Assembly (NCBI GenBank): GCA_034638255.1
Contig: JAWPGT010000029.1
Coordinates: 62,001 to 126,000, forward strand
DNA length: 64,000 bases
Origin: Coprinus comatus
Lineage: Eukaryota > Basidiomycota > Agaricomycetes > Agaricales > Agaricaceae
Direction of reading: 5' to 3'
Made by a program: the position numbers and the translations under genes
Part shown: positions 1 through 10,459 of the stretch, piece by piece
Position numbering within the stretch: the stretch's first letter is position 1
Layout of the letters: every line of letters begins with the position of its first letter
The notes under the pieces: model-generated
What the model was told of the DNA's origin: nothing
The model's database searches: none
The model's input: the letters and a program-made list of their open reading frames with translations, nothing else

Positions 1-602
1 GGGTTGGTTCCTGGGTGGTAAGTCAGTAATTGGGTATGAGCAGTGTGTAGTACTGACTGGGAAGAGGGTATCAAGGTCAAAATCCATTGTGATTGAGTGC
101 AAGAAAATATTATACAGGTACTGATCGAGATCGGTAAATCTCATCTTATCTAGAAGCTCGGGTTTTTCCGATGTGAATTGGGTGACATCTAATCTAATCT
201 GGTGGCTGTGAACTCGAAAAGTTGAACTTCCTGACATAGTCTAAAAGGTGAGACTAACATGCACTTGACTCGCCATAACCAATTAATTTGTTGCGTTATT
301 TACAGCCTCACTGATAGATCCATGAATATGTGATGTACTCAGAACTTCTGATTCGTAGCTATGTTCTTTCTAAACCGGATTTCGTTCTACAACAACTCCG
401 CACAAAACATCCTAGACGTATGGGAATATGTGAGAGTTAAACTAACAAGTCTGATATACGACAGACCTTTGTTATGAATAATTCATCCGAGACATACAAC
501 CTCCTTTCTAGCCTAGTACATTCAGTCTGAGCCAAGTTAAGTGGCTTTGTCGTCCGAGACACGCAACCTCCTTTATATCGCTGTCTTTCGCCGCTGTGTG
601 GG
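1..602. other. intergenic, upstream of glycosidase-like gene
   Basis: I see no coding signal here. A near-identical 29-bp motif occurs twice just before the first gene, at about 483-511 and 549-577, with the shared core CCGAGACA followed by CAACCTCCTTT. The second copy runs into CTTTATATCG, a possible TATA-like element about 25 bp before the start codon. Confidence 0.4.
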
Positions 603-2230
603 ATGTTAACCAGTTCAAGAATGTTACTAACGTCCGTCCTGATCTTGATCTTTGTGCAGACAGGGGTCCCTCAAATCTTGAGTGACGCCCAAGTTGCAAT
701 TCTGAGTGCCCGACTCGCTGAAAGTGCACTGAAGAGGTCTCGTCTTTATCTTCTTTTTTTTGTCTACAACAACCTCACTCATTTTGCTTTAAGCTGGGAA
801 CTTGGTACACGCGCACAAACTATTCTCGAACTCAACGCGACATCTCTTTCTGTGCATTCGGTTAATCCTCTTCCACCCAAATTGAATACTTCTGATCCTA
901 CTTGGATCAAATGACCCGATCATTTTTTAACATACCGAGACGAGTTGTAAGCAATAGAGGAGCTGCCAATAAACACACCATAGGACCACAACCTCTCATG
1001 CCAGATGGAAGTGCTGCGGATCCGGCATCAATAGGAACGAGCGTTTTATTAGCAAATTGGACGGGTCAAGACAGAGGGAATACGAGCTTGGATTATCATG
1101 GTGCTGCAAAGGATCAATTGGATTACTTGCTTTATCGAGTACCGAAAACCGCGGATGGCGCAATTTCACATCGAGTTTCGGAAGTTCAGCTCTGGTGATT
1201 ATACCACTTTCTATCTCTTAATGAGTTCGTGTTCGTTTGGATTAAATCAAAACTCCTTTAGGAATGATTTTGTGTATATGTACCGCCGTTCCTTGCGTAT
1301 TATGGTGTACTCTCAGGAAACCAGACTTTGGTGATGGAGGCATATAATCAGATCAAGCTGTATCGTAACCATCTACGTGATTCACGTACAGGAATGTGGA
1401 AACACGTCGTTTTGGGATCGTATGGAAACGATTATGGTTATTGGACTACAGGTACGTTTCCTTGGATTTACACAACACTACTGTCTCTGACGAAATATTT
1501 CCAAGGAAATGGCTGGGCAGCAGCAGGAATGTTACGAGTTTTAAGTACCATACGAAACTCGCAGTACGAAAATTCCATGAGATCACAACAAAACGATTTG
1601 GCAAAATGGGTGAAGGAAATCCATGACGGAATTTTTCCTCACCTTGTTTGTCTTTTTACTTTTCCTTCCAAGTACATTGTTCTAATTGATAAATTATTGT
1701 ATTAGGACACATCGGTCTATATGTGGCCAAACTATGCTAACAGACGAGCTTCGGATTCAGGAAATTTTTATGACGCATCTGGAACAGCTTTATTGGCTAG
1801 CACTGTGTTTAGGGGTGCGATCATGCTAAATCAATATAAGCATGTTCCAGCTGCAGAGAAAATTAGGCAAACGTTGTTCTCACTTTCTTCAACTTCGAAA
1901 TCTACTAGCAATACCACCTTCGATAATTATAAACATTTTACTACTGAAGGATGGCTTCAACCTGTCGTAAATCCTTGGTCCTATGGATCTCAAGGTTCTG
2001 AAAGTCCAGAAGGACAAGCGTTTGCTTTACAACTTCATGCTGCTTGGAGAGATTGGGTTATTGATGGTGCTAGAGGTAGTAATGGAGCTCATAGTATGAA
2101 GATTTTGGGAATTGGGAGTGGTGTTGATAGGAGCTGTGATGAGAGTGTTTTGGGAATGTTGAGATGTGTTGGTTGGTTTTGGATGGTTGGTTGGAGTGCG
2201 CTGGGAGTGTTATTCGTGACTTGCCTTTGA
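603..2230 (+). CDS. secreted six-hairpin glycosidase-like protein (GH88/GH105-like)
   Basis: The product starts with a signal peptide (MLTSSRMLLTSVLILIFVQT) and resembles fungal six-hairpin glycosidases, (alpha/alpha)6 barrels related to unsaturated uronyl hydrolases (GH88/GH105). Recognisable blocks are SWELGTRAQTILELN, AADPASIGTSVLLANWTG, DYHGAAKDQLDYLL, QLWNDFVYM, YGNDYGYWTTGNGWAAAGM and NPWSYGSQGSESPEGQAF. Exons I place are 603-736, 794-1194, 1262-1451, 1506-1645 and 1706-2230, joined by GT-AG introns of 54-67 nt. Two reading-frame breaks remain, each needing one extra base: one near 908-910 in an A run and one at 1279-1280, after which the frame reads VPPFLAYYGVLSGNQTLVME. Both sit in conserved sequence, so they may be consensus errors rather than inactivation. 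The exact GH family and substrate are inferred. Confidence 0.62.
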
Positions 2231-2517
2231 ATTGTGAATGTGAATGTTGGGATTGGGAGGTGGTTAGGGGTGTTGATGAGGGATGATTGTGGAGATGAAC
2301 TAACCGTTTATTATACAAATGAGTTTTATATGTTTAATTTTAATGTACTTATAATAGAAATACTAAACGACTTGTAAATGATGTAGTGACTCTGTTCTCT
2401 CTGCAAGGCATTGTATGGTGTCTACGTAGTTGTCAGCGTTTTTTAACCCTCTTCGCAAATGTGTGAGGAATTCGAACACTTCTGTTGATGGTCATCGTAT
2501 CTAACTAGTACAGTGTA

Positions 2518-2850
2518 TCATAGATGAACGTAAATTGGAGATCTCGAGTCGCTCTGCCAGTCTAGAACATTCTGAACACTATCCATACCGAAATCGGGCA
2601 CTAACGTGAAGAGGGCGATCAGTTATCATTGAGAGAGAGAGCATATTTTCCGTCTCTTCAGGATCCCAGTTTTCGTGGTTGGTAGCCAATTTTAAAGCTT
2701 CCGCTTCAGCGATCATTTTATCTGGGAAAGAAGTCAGAAAGGGATCCCTGTCGATAGTAATACATCACTTTCCTTGGCCTGAGGGAACATAGTCAACAGA
2801 GTCATCAACGAGGCCTACGACTGCTCTTCCAAACCTCCTTGCCATCTGAC
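2518..2850 (-). pseudogene. 3' end fragment of the orphan family (copy a2)
   Basis: The minus strand shows the last exons of the family seen intact at 49568-51098. The exon-4 end (about 2780-2850) reads DDSVDYVPSGQG. An intron follows, then an exon at about 2634-2710 reading MIAEAEALKLATNHENWDPE, matching MIAEEEALKSAMVNDDNRRP of the intact copy. A last exon at about 2518-2607 reads MDSVQNVLDWQSDSRSPIY and then stops, matching the intact NKVQEWQSRGSGR ending. Upstream exons are missing, so this is a relic. Confidence 0.6.
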
Positions 2851-3149
2851 TCATCTTTACCACACCCGTCTTCATCTTTACGAGCAGGCTTGGATACAAA
2901 TTAAAGGTGTTGCTTTGTTTCATAAGAGAAACAGGCAGCCCGGATACGGTCATACTGATATATCTCGTTTTGTCTACATAGTTAGCGTTCACGTTTTTGT
3001 TTTCAATCCTTGTCAAAAGTGTGGTCAGTGTCAGTTATTTACAACCCCTAGCAAGAGGAATTTACATGCAAAAAAGAATTGGTCAAATGTAGATTTGTAC
3101 AATTCTCTTGTCGAAGTAATGATTTAACTATGTAGTTACACAAGCTTAG

Positions 3150-4156
3150 GCTTCTTCACGCAATGTAGTTATTGATGACTGCCACTCTAGAACTTTCTCA
3201 ATACTATATTCAAGCAACTCTAGGAATGAAATTAATTTTCACTACATATTATAAGATTGAACAAAGTACCTTCAGTCTCTTCAATTTCAGTCTCTTTGTT
3301 GAAAGTTAAGGCAGATCGATGTATGAACGGCGGACTAGAAGGCGGTCCAGAATTGCGGAAGCAGGAACATGTTATAGGCTGCGATCTTAGGGAGTAAACA
3401 GGCGCATATATTGTAGGGTATTTAAACCTTTTTTTTCTGTCCTGGAGTCCATCTTTCTTTTACTTTCGGACTTTAGGTATGCCTTTAAATATGTCTCATG
3501 TTCGTGTATTCATCTCACATCTTTCTTTTACTTTCGGACTTCAGTCCTGTCGTACACGTCTAGAATACTCTGCGTATTTAACTCAATCTATTAGACTCAT
3601 AATCTATTCTATTATCGTTACTCTTCAATTTCACAGCTAATGCTTCTGCTTCCGCTTCTGCACTCAGTTCAGCTGGGCGAGTAGTTACTTGTTACTAGTT
3701 AGAAAGGGTCCTACTCAGTAATAGCACGTTGCTACTATGTTACTTACCTCTGCCTAAGAAATCGTCGTCAGCAAAGTCAACACTGTCAGGGTCCAAGTCA
3801 TCAGAATCATTCCTAATCATAATAATGATATGTAGTCTAATACTCACAGGAAATTTTTTGCGCACACACACCATTCCTTGTTGAAAATACCCCCTATCCC
3901 CAAGTGTGATAAAAAAAAAATTTCACCATAGTATGTCCAGGCCTTTTGGTTATGAAACATGGCTCGCTTGTGGGAATGGTATACCATAAATTCGTTGCAT
4001 CAAGGGGGATATTTCAATGGAGGCTTCAGATGAACCTGCAGAATGGTCACGGACTATTGGGGTTAGGTTGATACCCTCAATTGGTTCAATCTTAAGATAG
4101 GCGAATCGGGCTGAGAATTTGCCTTTTGCATCAAGTGGAAGGTGTGCCATTGTCAA
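3150..4156 (-). pseudogene. internally deleted orphan-family copy (copy a1)
   Basis: Exon 1 runs leftward from the ATG at 4156 and encodes AYLKIEPIEGINLTPIVRD. After a one-base frame break near 3975 it continues as TIPTSEPCFITKRPGHTM, matching TIPENEPCFVTKRPGHSL of copy c. The sequence then jumps to the exon-4 end at about 3748-3816 (DSVDFADDDFLGRG followed by a GTAAGT donor), exon 5 at about 3600-3671 (AEAEAEALAVKLKSNDNR) and exon 6 at about 3150-3226 (EKVLEWQS). Exons 2, 3 and most of 4, the conserved core, are gone. A 24-bp direct repeat lies inside it at 3450-3473 and 3518-3541. Confidence 0.6.
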
Positions 4157-4335
4157 GCAATGAGGGTTGTAAAGAGACTTACTTTTTCTAATAAATTGTC
4201 AATTGAGGGCTGGCAGTATCTTTCTCTCACGCATGTGCAACATCATTTAGAATTCTGCAGGTGGCACAGTAGCACCTGCATGTTATAATCTTGCCTATAC
4301 CTCCGTTTCGGTATAGACGATGCTACGATGGACCT
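4157..4335. other. short spacer left of retrotransposon
   Basis: No gene is visible. The junction with LTR sequence falls at 4336. The LTR's own TGTAAGGG terminus is absent here, so the left edge of the element has been replaced or deleted. Confidence 0.5.
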
Positions 4336-4565
4336 ATTGTTCCCATTGTCCATGTTACGACATCCCTCTGGACAATAGCTGGCATCTCTGTTTGTATAGT
4401 AGTATATATTGCGTGTGGCCTGTGCGAGTGAATCCCCAACTCTTTCTCTTTGGATTCCTCGCTAGGTATGTTGTATCTGCTCTGTGATATGTTTCCGATC
4501 AAATATAACTTTGGATTCCTCGCTAGTTGTCGGGCCGTTCGTCGCCGACGTGAGTCGCCCTTACA
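4336..4565 (+). repeat. 5' LTR, truncated (230 of 365 bp)
   Basis: This matches 9885-10114 of the 3' LTR and ends in CCCTTACA, the inverse of the TGTAAGGG that opens the complete 3' LTR. The missing part is the beginning (U3). The remaining part still carries a TATA-like TATATATT at about 4403-4410. Confidence 0.9.
4403..4447 (+). promoter_or_regulatory. candidate LTR TATA box and self-primer (start of R)
   Basis: TATATATT lies about 30 bp upstream of AACTCTTTCT (4438-4447). That decamer is the exact reverse complement of AGAAAGAGTT at 4568-4577, just inside the 5' LTR end. If transcription starts near 4438, the mRNA 5' end could pair with the primer-binding site as in Tf1. The start site is inferred from TATA spacing only. 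Confidence 0.5.
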
Positions 4566-4582
4566 GAAGAAAGAGTTCTTCA
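4566..4582 (+). other. candidate primer-binding site
   Basis: The sequence right after the LTR (GAAGAAAGAGTTCTTC) does not resemble the usual initiator-tRNA-Met complement. It contains AGAAAGAGTT, complementary to an R-region decamer of the same element, and can also fold as a GAAGAA/TTCTTC hairpin. Both features suit self-priming better than tRNA priming. Confidence 0.5.
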
Positions 4583-4672
4583 AGAGGCCAGCATCGCTGG
4601 ACAGAAGAGCCCTGTTTGCCACAACAGAAGACTTCCCACCGACGCACCCCTCTATCCCTCACTCGCTAAACC

Positions 4673-5842
4673 ATGACCGATCCAGCACCGCCCCAGCCGA
4701 CTTGGAATGAAATCGTTGAAGGCACATTCCACGAGCTTCGGGCATCGCTTGATGCTCTACGGCAGCGAGTAGAAGCTACCGAATCCACTTCCGCCACCAC
4801 TGCCAATGTACTTGCCACCATCACCACCCAACTCTCCACACTCGTTTCGGCCTCTCAGACCACCCCTTCACCTGCTGCCCCCGCGACACCAGCTCCTCCA
4901 TCTCCCCCCGAACATCCACGGACATTCCGAGGACGAGTCGCTACACCACCCGATTACGATGGTGACCGCAAGACAGGCCAGGCCTTCCTCAATGCCTGCA
5001 ACCTGTACATCCGACTTTCGGGTGAATTCCAGTCGGACGAAGAAAAGATGCTCTGGGCCATGTCTTACATGAGGAGCGGTCGGGCTGCCGCATGGACGGA
5101 AGAGATATTTAGGCTGGAATCACAAGTCGGAAACTTGCCTTTTGAGGATTGGGAGGACTTCAAAACCCAGTTCAAGGCTCGCTTCTTGCCAATTGACGCT
5201 GAGTCGGAAGCAGTTATCACATTGGAAGGAGATACTTACTTCCAGAAGGATCGGACATTGGAGGATTACCTGGACACCTTCAAAGCACTCATTTCAGCAT
5301 CCGGGTACACCGACCGGAAGGTCACTGTCGTCAAGTTTCGTCGAGGTCTTCGCACCAACTTGGCCGACTCCATTGCCACTATGACACTGGGCCGACCCTC
5401 CGACTCCGATCCCGACGGCTGGTATCGTGCAGCCACCCGCTTCGAAGCTTCCCGACTTGCCAATGTTGCATTCAAGGCAAATCATCGCCCGGTACCACCG
5501 CCAGCTCCCAGACCCGTTTTTCACTCCTTCCCAAAACCCCCACCCCATCCAGCTCCCCTGATTCCCCTACCGACATTCGCCCATGTAATGCCGACGCCTG
5601 GGAACCCGACTCCGATGGACATTGACGCGTCCAAACTTCGTAACCTGACCCCTTCCACCTGCTATCGATGTAAGCAGCCTGGACACATCAAGGCAGAGTG
5701 CCCCCGACGCTTTGATGTCCGGCTTATGACGTTGGAAGAGAAGGATGAGTTGCTGATGAACCTGTTGGCAGAGAAAGATGTTGCCAACGTCGGAAGACAG
5801 TCGGAAGGGTCGGTGGAAACAGATACGCAGGATTTTCGGTAA
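4673..5842 (+). CDS. gag: retrotransposon Gag polyprotein
   Basis: This 389-residue ORF starts at an ATG in an ACCATGACC context. It has a proline-rich stretch (about residues 60-85), a central retrotransposon Gag capsid-like region (RTFRGRVATPPDYDGD, then WAMSYMRSGRAAAWTEEI) and a CCHC zinc knuckle near residue 330 (CYRCKQPGHIKAEC). It would form the virus-like particle and package element RNA. Pol lies in the -1 frame and its open frame overlaps the last 94 nt of gag (5749-5842). That arrangement suits -1 frameshifting, although I could not identify an obvious slippery heptamer. Confidence 0.9.
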   Translation: MTDPAPPQPTWNEIVEGTFHELRASLDALRQRVEATESTSATTANVLATITTQLSTLVSASQTTPSPAAPATPAPPSPPEHPRTFRGRVATPPDYDGDRKTGQAFLNACNLYIRLSGEFQSDEEKMLWAMSYMRSGRAAAWTEEIFRLESQVGNLPFEDWEDFKTQFKARFLPIDAESEAVITLEGDTYFQKDRTLEDYLDTFKALISASGYTDRKVTVVKFRRGLRTNLADSIATMTLGRPSDSDPDGWYRAATRFEASRLANVAFKANHRPVPPPAPRPVFHSFPKPPPHPAPLIPLPTFAHVMPTPGNPTPMDIDASKLRNLTPSTCYRCKQPGHIKAECPRRFDVRLMTLEEKDELLMNLLAEKDVANVGRQSEGSVETDTQDFR

Positions 5843-8800
5843 CTCAATCGGTGGAGGCCACGCCCCGATTGTCTAGTGTTAATAGGTTTGCTGTACTACC
5901 TGTAGAAGAAATAAACGAAACTACTATTTCCCCACCTACACCCAAACCTATAGCCGTGTCCAAACCCCGCCGACCTCACTGGGAACGTCGTTACCTCCCG
6001 ACCCGGTATGTCATTTCATCCACCGCCCCCGCCAACGCCCTGAAACTGCCGATCGACCTTGAAACCACCGACACTGGAGTCAGATTTTCATTGGAAGCAC
6101 TCGTAGACTCTGGTGCCACTGGTATCTTCATCGATCGGGACTTCGCTCGTCAACATAAGCTCACCACCCGCCGTCTATCACACCCAATCCCTGTCTTCAA
6201 TGTTGACGGCACCCCGAATGAAGCTGGAGAAATCGCCGAAGTGGTCGATATGGTTCTCCGATACAAGAATCATTCCGAACGTGCAGTCTTCACTGTCACC
6301 GGCCTCGGAAAGGAGTCCGTTATACTTGGCTATACTTGGCTCCACGCACACAACCCCGAAGTCGATTGGGTAACAAAGGAAGTCAAAATGTCGAGGTGTC
6401 CGAGGACTTGCGAAGGTTGCCGACAGGAATACAAGGAAGAGAAGAAGTTCCAGGAGAAAGTGCTAAGGGTCTGCACTTCAGGACCCTTTCCAGTGCTTGT
6501 GGAAGAGGTGAATGAAGAAGAGGATGAAGAGTTGGAAGAAGGAGTTAGTTGGTCAGAATTGGAGGAAGGAGATCGGATTTTTGCTGCCATCCCTCGCTCA
6601 TCGGTTCTTTCAGTTTCGGAACAGATTTCAGCAACTGGTACTCTATCGCAACAACTTGCCGAAGCGCATCGGAAGAATACCGCAACTGCCAACCTCGGCT
6701 TCAAGGCTCATATTCCCAACTACCTACACGACTTCGAAACTGTTTTCTCTGAGGCTGCTTTCCAAGAGCTCCCCGAAAATCGGCCTTGGGATCACGCTGT
6801 TGAACTCGTCCCTGGTGAAACTGCCAAAACCACCAAGGTCTACCCGATTTCACCAAAAGAACAAGCCGCACTTGACGAGTTCCTCCAAGAGAACCTTGCT
6901 TCGGGAAGGATTCGCCCCTCAAAGTCGCCGATGGCAGCCCCCGTTTTTTTCATTAAAAAGAAGGACGGTTCGCTTCGGTTGGTACAAGACTATCGGAACC
7001 TCAACGCCATCACAGTGAAGAACAAGTACCCCATCCCACTCATCTCCGAAATCGTTTCGAAACTGCAGGGCGCAAAATACTTCACCAAACTTGACATCCG
7101 ATGGGGCTTCAACAACATCCGTATCAAGCCTGGCGACGAGTGGAAGGCCGCTTTCCGAACGAATCGGGGGCTCTTCGAACCTCTGGTGATGTTTTTCGGC
7201 ATGACTAACAGCCCAGCGACCTTCCAGACAGTGATGAACGACATCTTCCATGACCTCATTATGGAAGGAATTGTTATCGTCTACCTCGACGACATCCTGA
7301 TCTTTTCGAAAACCCTGGAGGAACATCGGAAGGCGATCCGACGTGTGATGGAGGTACTCAAGGAACACAAGCTGTACCTCCGACCCGAAAAATGCGAGTT
7401 TGAGAAGCAGAAGATAGAATACTTGGGGCTGATCATTTTGGAGAACTGTGTAGAGATGGATCCAGTGAAGGTTGCAGGAGTTCGTGACTGGCCGATTCCG
7501 AAAAACAAGACGGAAGTTCAGTCTTTCCTTGGGTTTGCCAATTTCTACCGATGTTTTATTTGGGATTTTTCACACATCGGTCGGCCGCTCTTCGATCTAA
7601 CCAAGTCCAGTACACCTTGGAACTGGGGTACTGAACAGCAGGAAGCCTTCGATGCTCTGAAGACAGCCATTACATCGGCACCGATCTTATCTTCTCCTGA
7701 CGACACCGCACCTTACCGAGTAGAGGCCGACAGCTCCGACTTTGCAACTGGAGCTGTCTTGTCGCAGCTTGCATCGGAAGACAACAAGTGGCACCCCATC
7801 GCATTCTACTCAAAATCGCTGTCACCAGTCGAACGCAATTATGAGATCCATGACAAAGAGATGTTGGCTATCATCCGATCACTCGAAGAGTGGAGGCACT
7901 TCCTGGAGGGCAGTGAACACAAGGTAGAAATCTGGACGGACCACAAGAACCTCGAGTACTTCATGACTGCGAAGAAACTCAACCGCCGACAAGCCCGCTG
8001 GTCCCTCTACCTGTCCCGGTTCAACTTCTCACTTCATCACCGACCAGGCCGATCCATGGGCAAACCCGACGCACTCTCCCGACGGGCCGACCACGGAACT
8101 GGCAAGGACGATAATGACAACCTCACCCTCCTCCCTCCATCGCTATTCGCTGTTCGAGCCCTGGAAGGTGTTGTTTTGGTCGGAGAAGAGCAGGATGTGT
8201 TGCGAGAGATCAGACGTGGTAATCGGGATGGTGAACAAGAGGAGGCAGTGGCGAAGGCAGCGCGGGAGTTGAAGTTGTCAAAGTCAAAATCAGTTAAGAG
8301 TTCCGAATGGTCGGAGGATAATGGGTTGCTACTTCATCGAGGTAAAATCTACGTCCCTAACATCCCTGACCTTAGACGTCGCATCGTGGCCCAACACCAT
8401 GATTCCAAAGTCGGCGGACATGCAGGACGCTGGAAGACCCTCGAACTCGTGGGTCGGAACTACTGGTGGCCTTCTATGTCTCGTTACATCGGTCAGTATG
8501 CCTCTACTTGTGACTTGTGCTTACGGACAAAGCCCCACCGACACCGACCAGTCGGCGAACTTCACCCACTTCCCATCCCCGATGCCCGCTGGGACACTAT
8601 CAGCATTGACTTTGTCGTCGAACTCCCAGAGTCCAACGGTTATGACGCGGTGTTCACAGTCGTCGATTCAGTATCAAAACGAGTTCATTTCCTGCCGACC
8701 CACACAACTTGCACTGCCGAAGGTGTCGCCCGACTCTTCCTCCACAACATCTGGAAGCTCCACGGCCTACCTCAACGTGTTGTCTCCGACCGAGGCCCGC

Positions 8801-9927
8801 AGTTTGTGTCGGAATTCACCCGCGAGTTGTACCGACTCTTAGGCATCAAGGTCGCTGCGACTACAGCTTGGCACCCGCAAGCCGACGGTCAAACTGAACG
8901 AGTTAACCAAGAACTCGACCAGTATATCCGAGTCTTTGTTAACCAGTGACAGAATGATTGGTATGACCTTCTCCCGCTCGCCGAATTCCAACACAACAAT
9001 CACGTTCATGCTGCGACCCACCAATCGCCCTTTGTGTTAGACACCGGCCGCGACCCTCGCATGGGCTTCGAACCCCGACAACACCCCTCCCGACTCGAAA
9101 CGGTCAATGAGTTCAAAACCCGGATGGAGTCGGCACTAGAAGAAGCAAAATCGGCACTGGTGAAGGCAAAGGACGATATGGCAAAGTACTACGATCGACG
9201 TCGGACCCCTGCCCCCGAGCTCAAGACGGGTGACATGGTTTACCTTGACGCATTGGACATCGCAACGAGTCGGCCTTCAAAGAAGTTTGAGCACACACAG
9301 TTAGGTCCTTTCACTGTCGACCGCAAGGTTGGGCCTGGGGCATATCGGCTCAAGCTTCCCCGAAGGTTGTCGCGCCTGCACCCGGTGTTCAATGTGGTTA
9401 AACTCACTCCAGCTCCCGAAGACCCAATCCCTGGTCGGAAGCCGACAAAAATACCGATGCCAATACTGGTGGACAACGAAGAGGAATGGGAAGTAGAAGA
9501 AATATTGGACAGTAAAGTGCAACGAGGTAAACTCAGATTTCTGATCAAGTGGCAAGACTTCAGCATGGAAGAGAACTCTTGGGAACTCGCAGCCGACGTC
9601 CATGCCCCCGAAAAAATCGCCGAGTTCTATCGCAAAAACCCCACTGCACCTCGACTTATCCGTTCCACGGCCTTTGACTCCATTCCTTTCCGACCTCGCA
9701 CTCAGTTCACAAGTACATCGGGACGCTGCACCCTAGAAGGGGGGGTAGATGTAAGGGGACTGTCCTCACCGACCCTTACACTGACACACCGACTACCGAC
9801 CGACCCTCCGATGTTCCGACTTCCATCGGAACACCTCCTGACTTCGCACTTTCACGACTTGCCCCCTCACGTGACTTGTCCCCCATTGTTCCCATTGTCC
9901 ATGTTACGACATCCCTCTGGACAATAG
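5749..9927 (+). pseudogene. pol: retrotransposon Pol with one nonsense codon (PR-RT-RH-IN-chromodomain)
   Basis: The frame is open from 5749 to 8946, is cut by TGA at 8947-8949, and continues in the same frame to 9927. Visible domains are an aspartic protease (LVDSGATGIFID), a reverse transcriptase with the YLDD catalytic box, RNase H (EADSSDFATG and TDHKNLEYF), an integrase with an HHCC zinc region (HDSKVGGHAG, then CDLCLRTK) and core (DTISIDFVVELP, VSDRGPQFVS, then the E of ADGQTERVNQ), and a C-terminal chromodomain (WEVEEILDSKVQ, then FLIKWQDFSMEENSWEL). The stop lies where related integrases commonly carry an arginine, so a CGA-to-TGA transition is a likely cause. Without readthrough, the integrase C-terminus and chromodomain are lost. 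Confidence 0.9.
9735..9749 (+). other. polypurine tract
   Basis: AGAAGGGGGGGTAGA immediately precedes the TGTAAGGG start of the 3' LTR, the expected place for the plus-strand primer of an LTR retrotransposon. Confidence 0.7.
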
Positions 9928-10114
9928 CTGGCATCTCTGTTTGTATAGTAGTATATATTGCGTGTGGCCTGTGCGAGTGAATCCCCAACTCTTTCTCTTT
10001 GGATTCCTCGCTAGGTATGTTGTATCTGCTCTGTGATATGTTTCCGATCAAATATAACTTTGGATTCCTCGCTAGTTGTCGGGCCGTTCGTCGCCGACGT
10101 GAGTCGCCCTTACA
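9750..10114 (+). repeat. 3' LTR, complete (365 bp)
   Basis: It begins TGTAAGGG and ends CCCTTACA, a perfect 8-bp terminal inverted repeat of the TG...CA type. Positions 9885-10114 are shared with the 5' LTR. The first 135 bp have no counterpart on the left. Confidence 0.88.
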
Positions 10115-10459
10115 GCTGACTCCGAGTTCTTTAGGTTATCAGGCAGAGGACGATGAGCGAGATAGAGAGAGAACTGAACAAGAGTATTAAGCTGAAGCTT
10201 AATCTCTGTTGCTGTCCATGTATTTATACAACTACGAGTACAGGTTGTAGGCTATGCTTGATACATGTGAGACAGGAGAGTGAAACTATCTACAGCTGAA
10301 ACAGTGAGTGAAACGACAAGTGGAAGTCCGTAGAAAGTACTAGTCTGAGGCTATACGAAACACTAGTCCAAGGCTATGTAAAACGAATAGAAGAGAAAGT
10401 ACACTATCGTCCATCATTAGTTCTAATGATTAGTCATGATAAATATGAAACCGTAACAC
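10115..10459 (-). repeat. possible LTR fragment of a second retroelement
   Basis: Read on the minus strand, this block starts TGTTACGGTTTC at 10459, has a TATAAATACATGG promoter-like stretch at about 10217-10229, and then a C/T-rich segment, as in a Copia-type LTR. The matching CCGTAACA end is not found, so the chromovirus may have landed in it or the end is lost. A palindrome ATTAAGCT-GA-AGCTTAAT lies near 10185. Confidence 0.35.

Larger units (their letters stand above)
4336..10114 (+). mobile_element. Ty3/gypsy chromovirus-type LTR retrotransposon, 5'-truncated
   Basis: The element consists of a partial 5' LTR (4336-4565), gag (4673-5842), pol (about 5749-9927) and a full 3' LTR (9750-10114). 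The domain order protease, reverse transcriptase, RNase H, integrase, chromodomain defines a Ty3/gypsy chromovirus. The 230 bp shared by the two LTRs look essentially identical, suggesting recent insertion. Two defects are visible: loss of the first 135 bp of the 5' LTR, and an in-frame TGA in integrase at 8947-8949. No target-site duplication can be assessed because the left end is lost. Confidence 0.93.
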
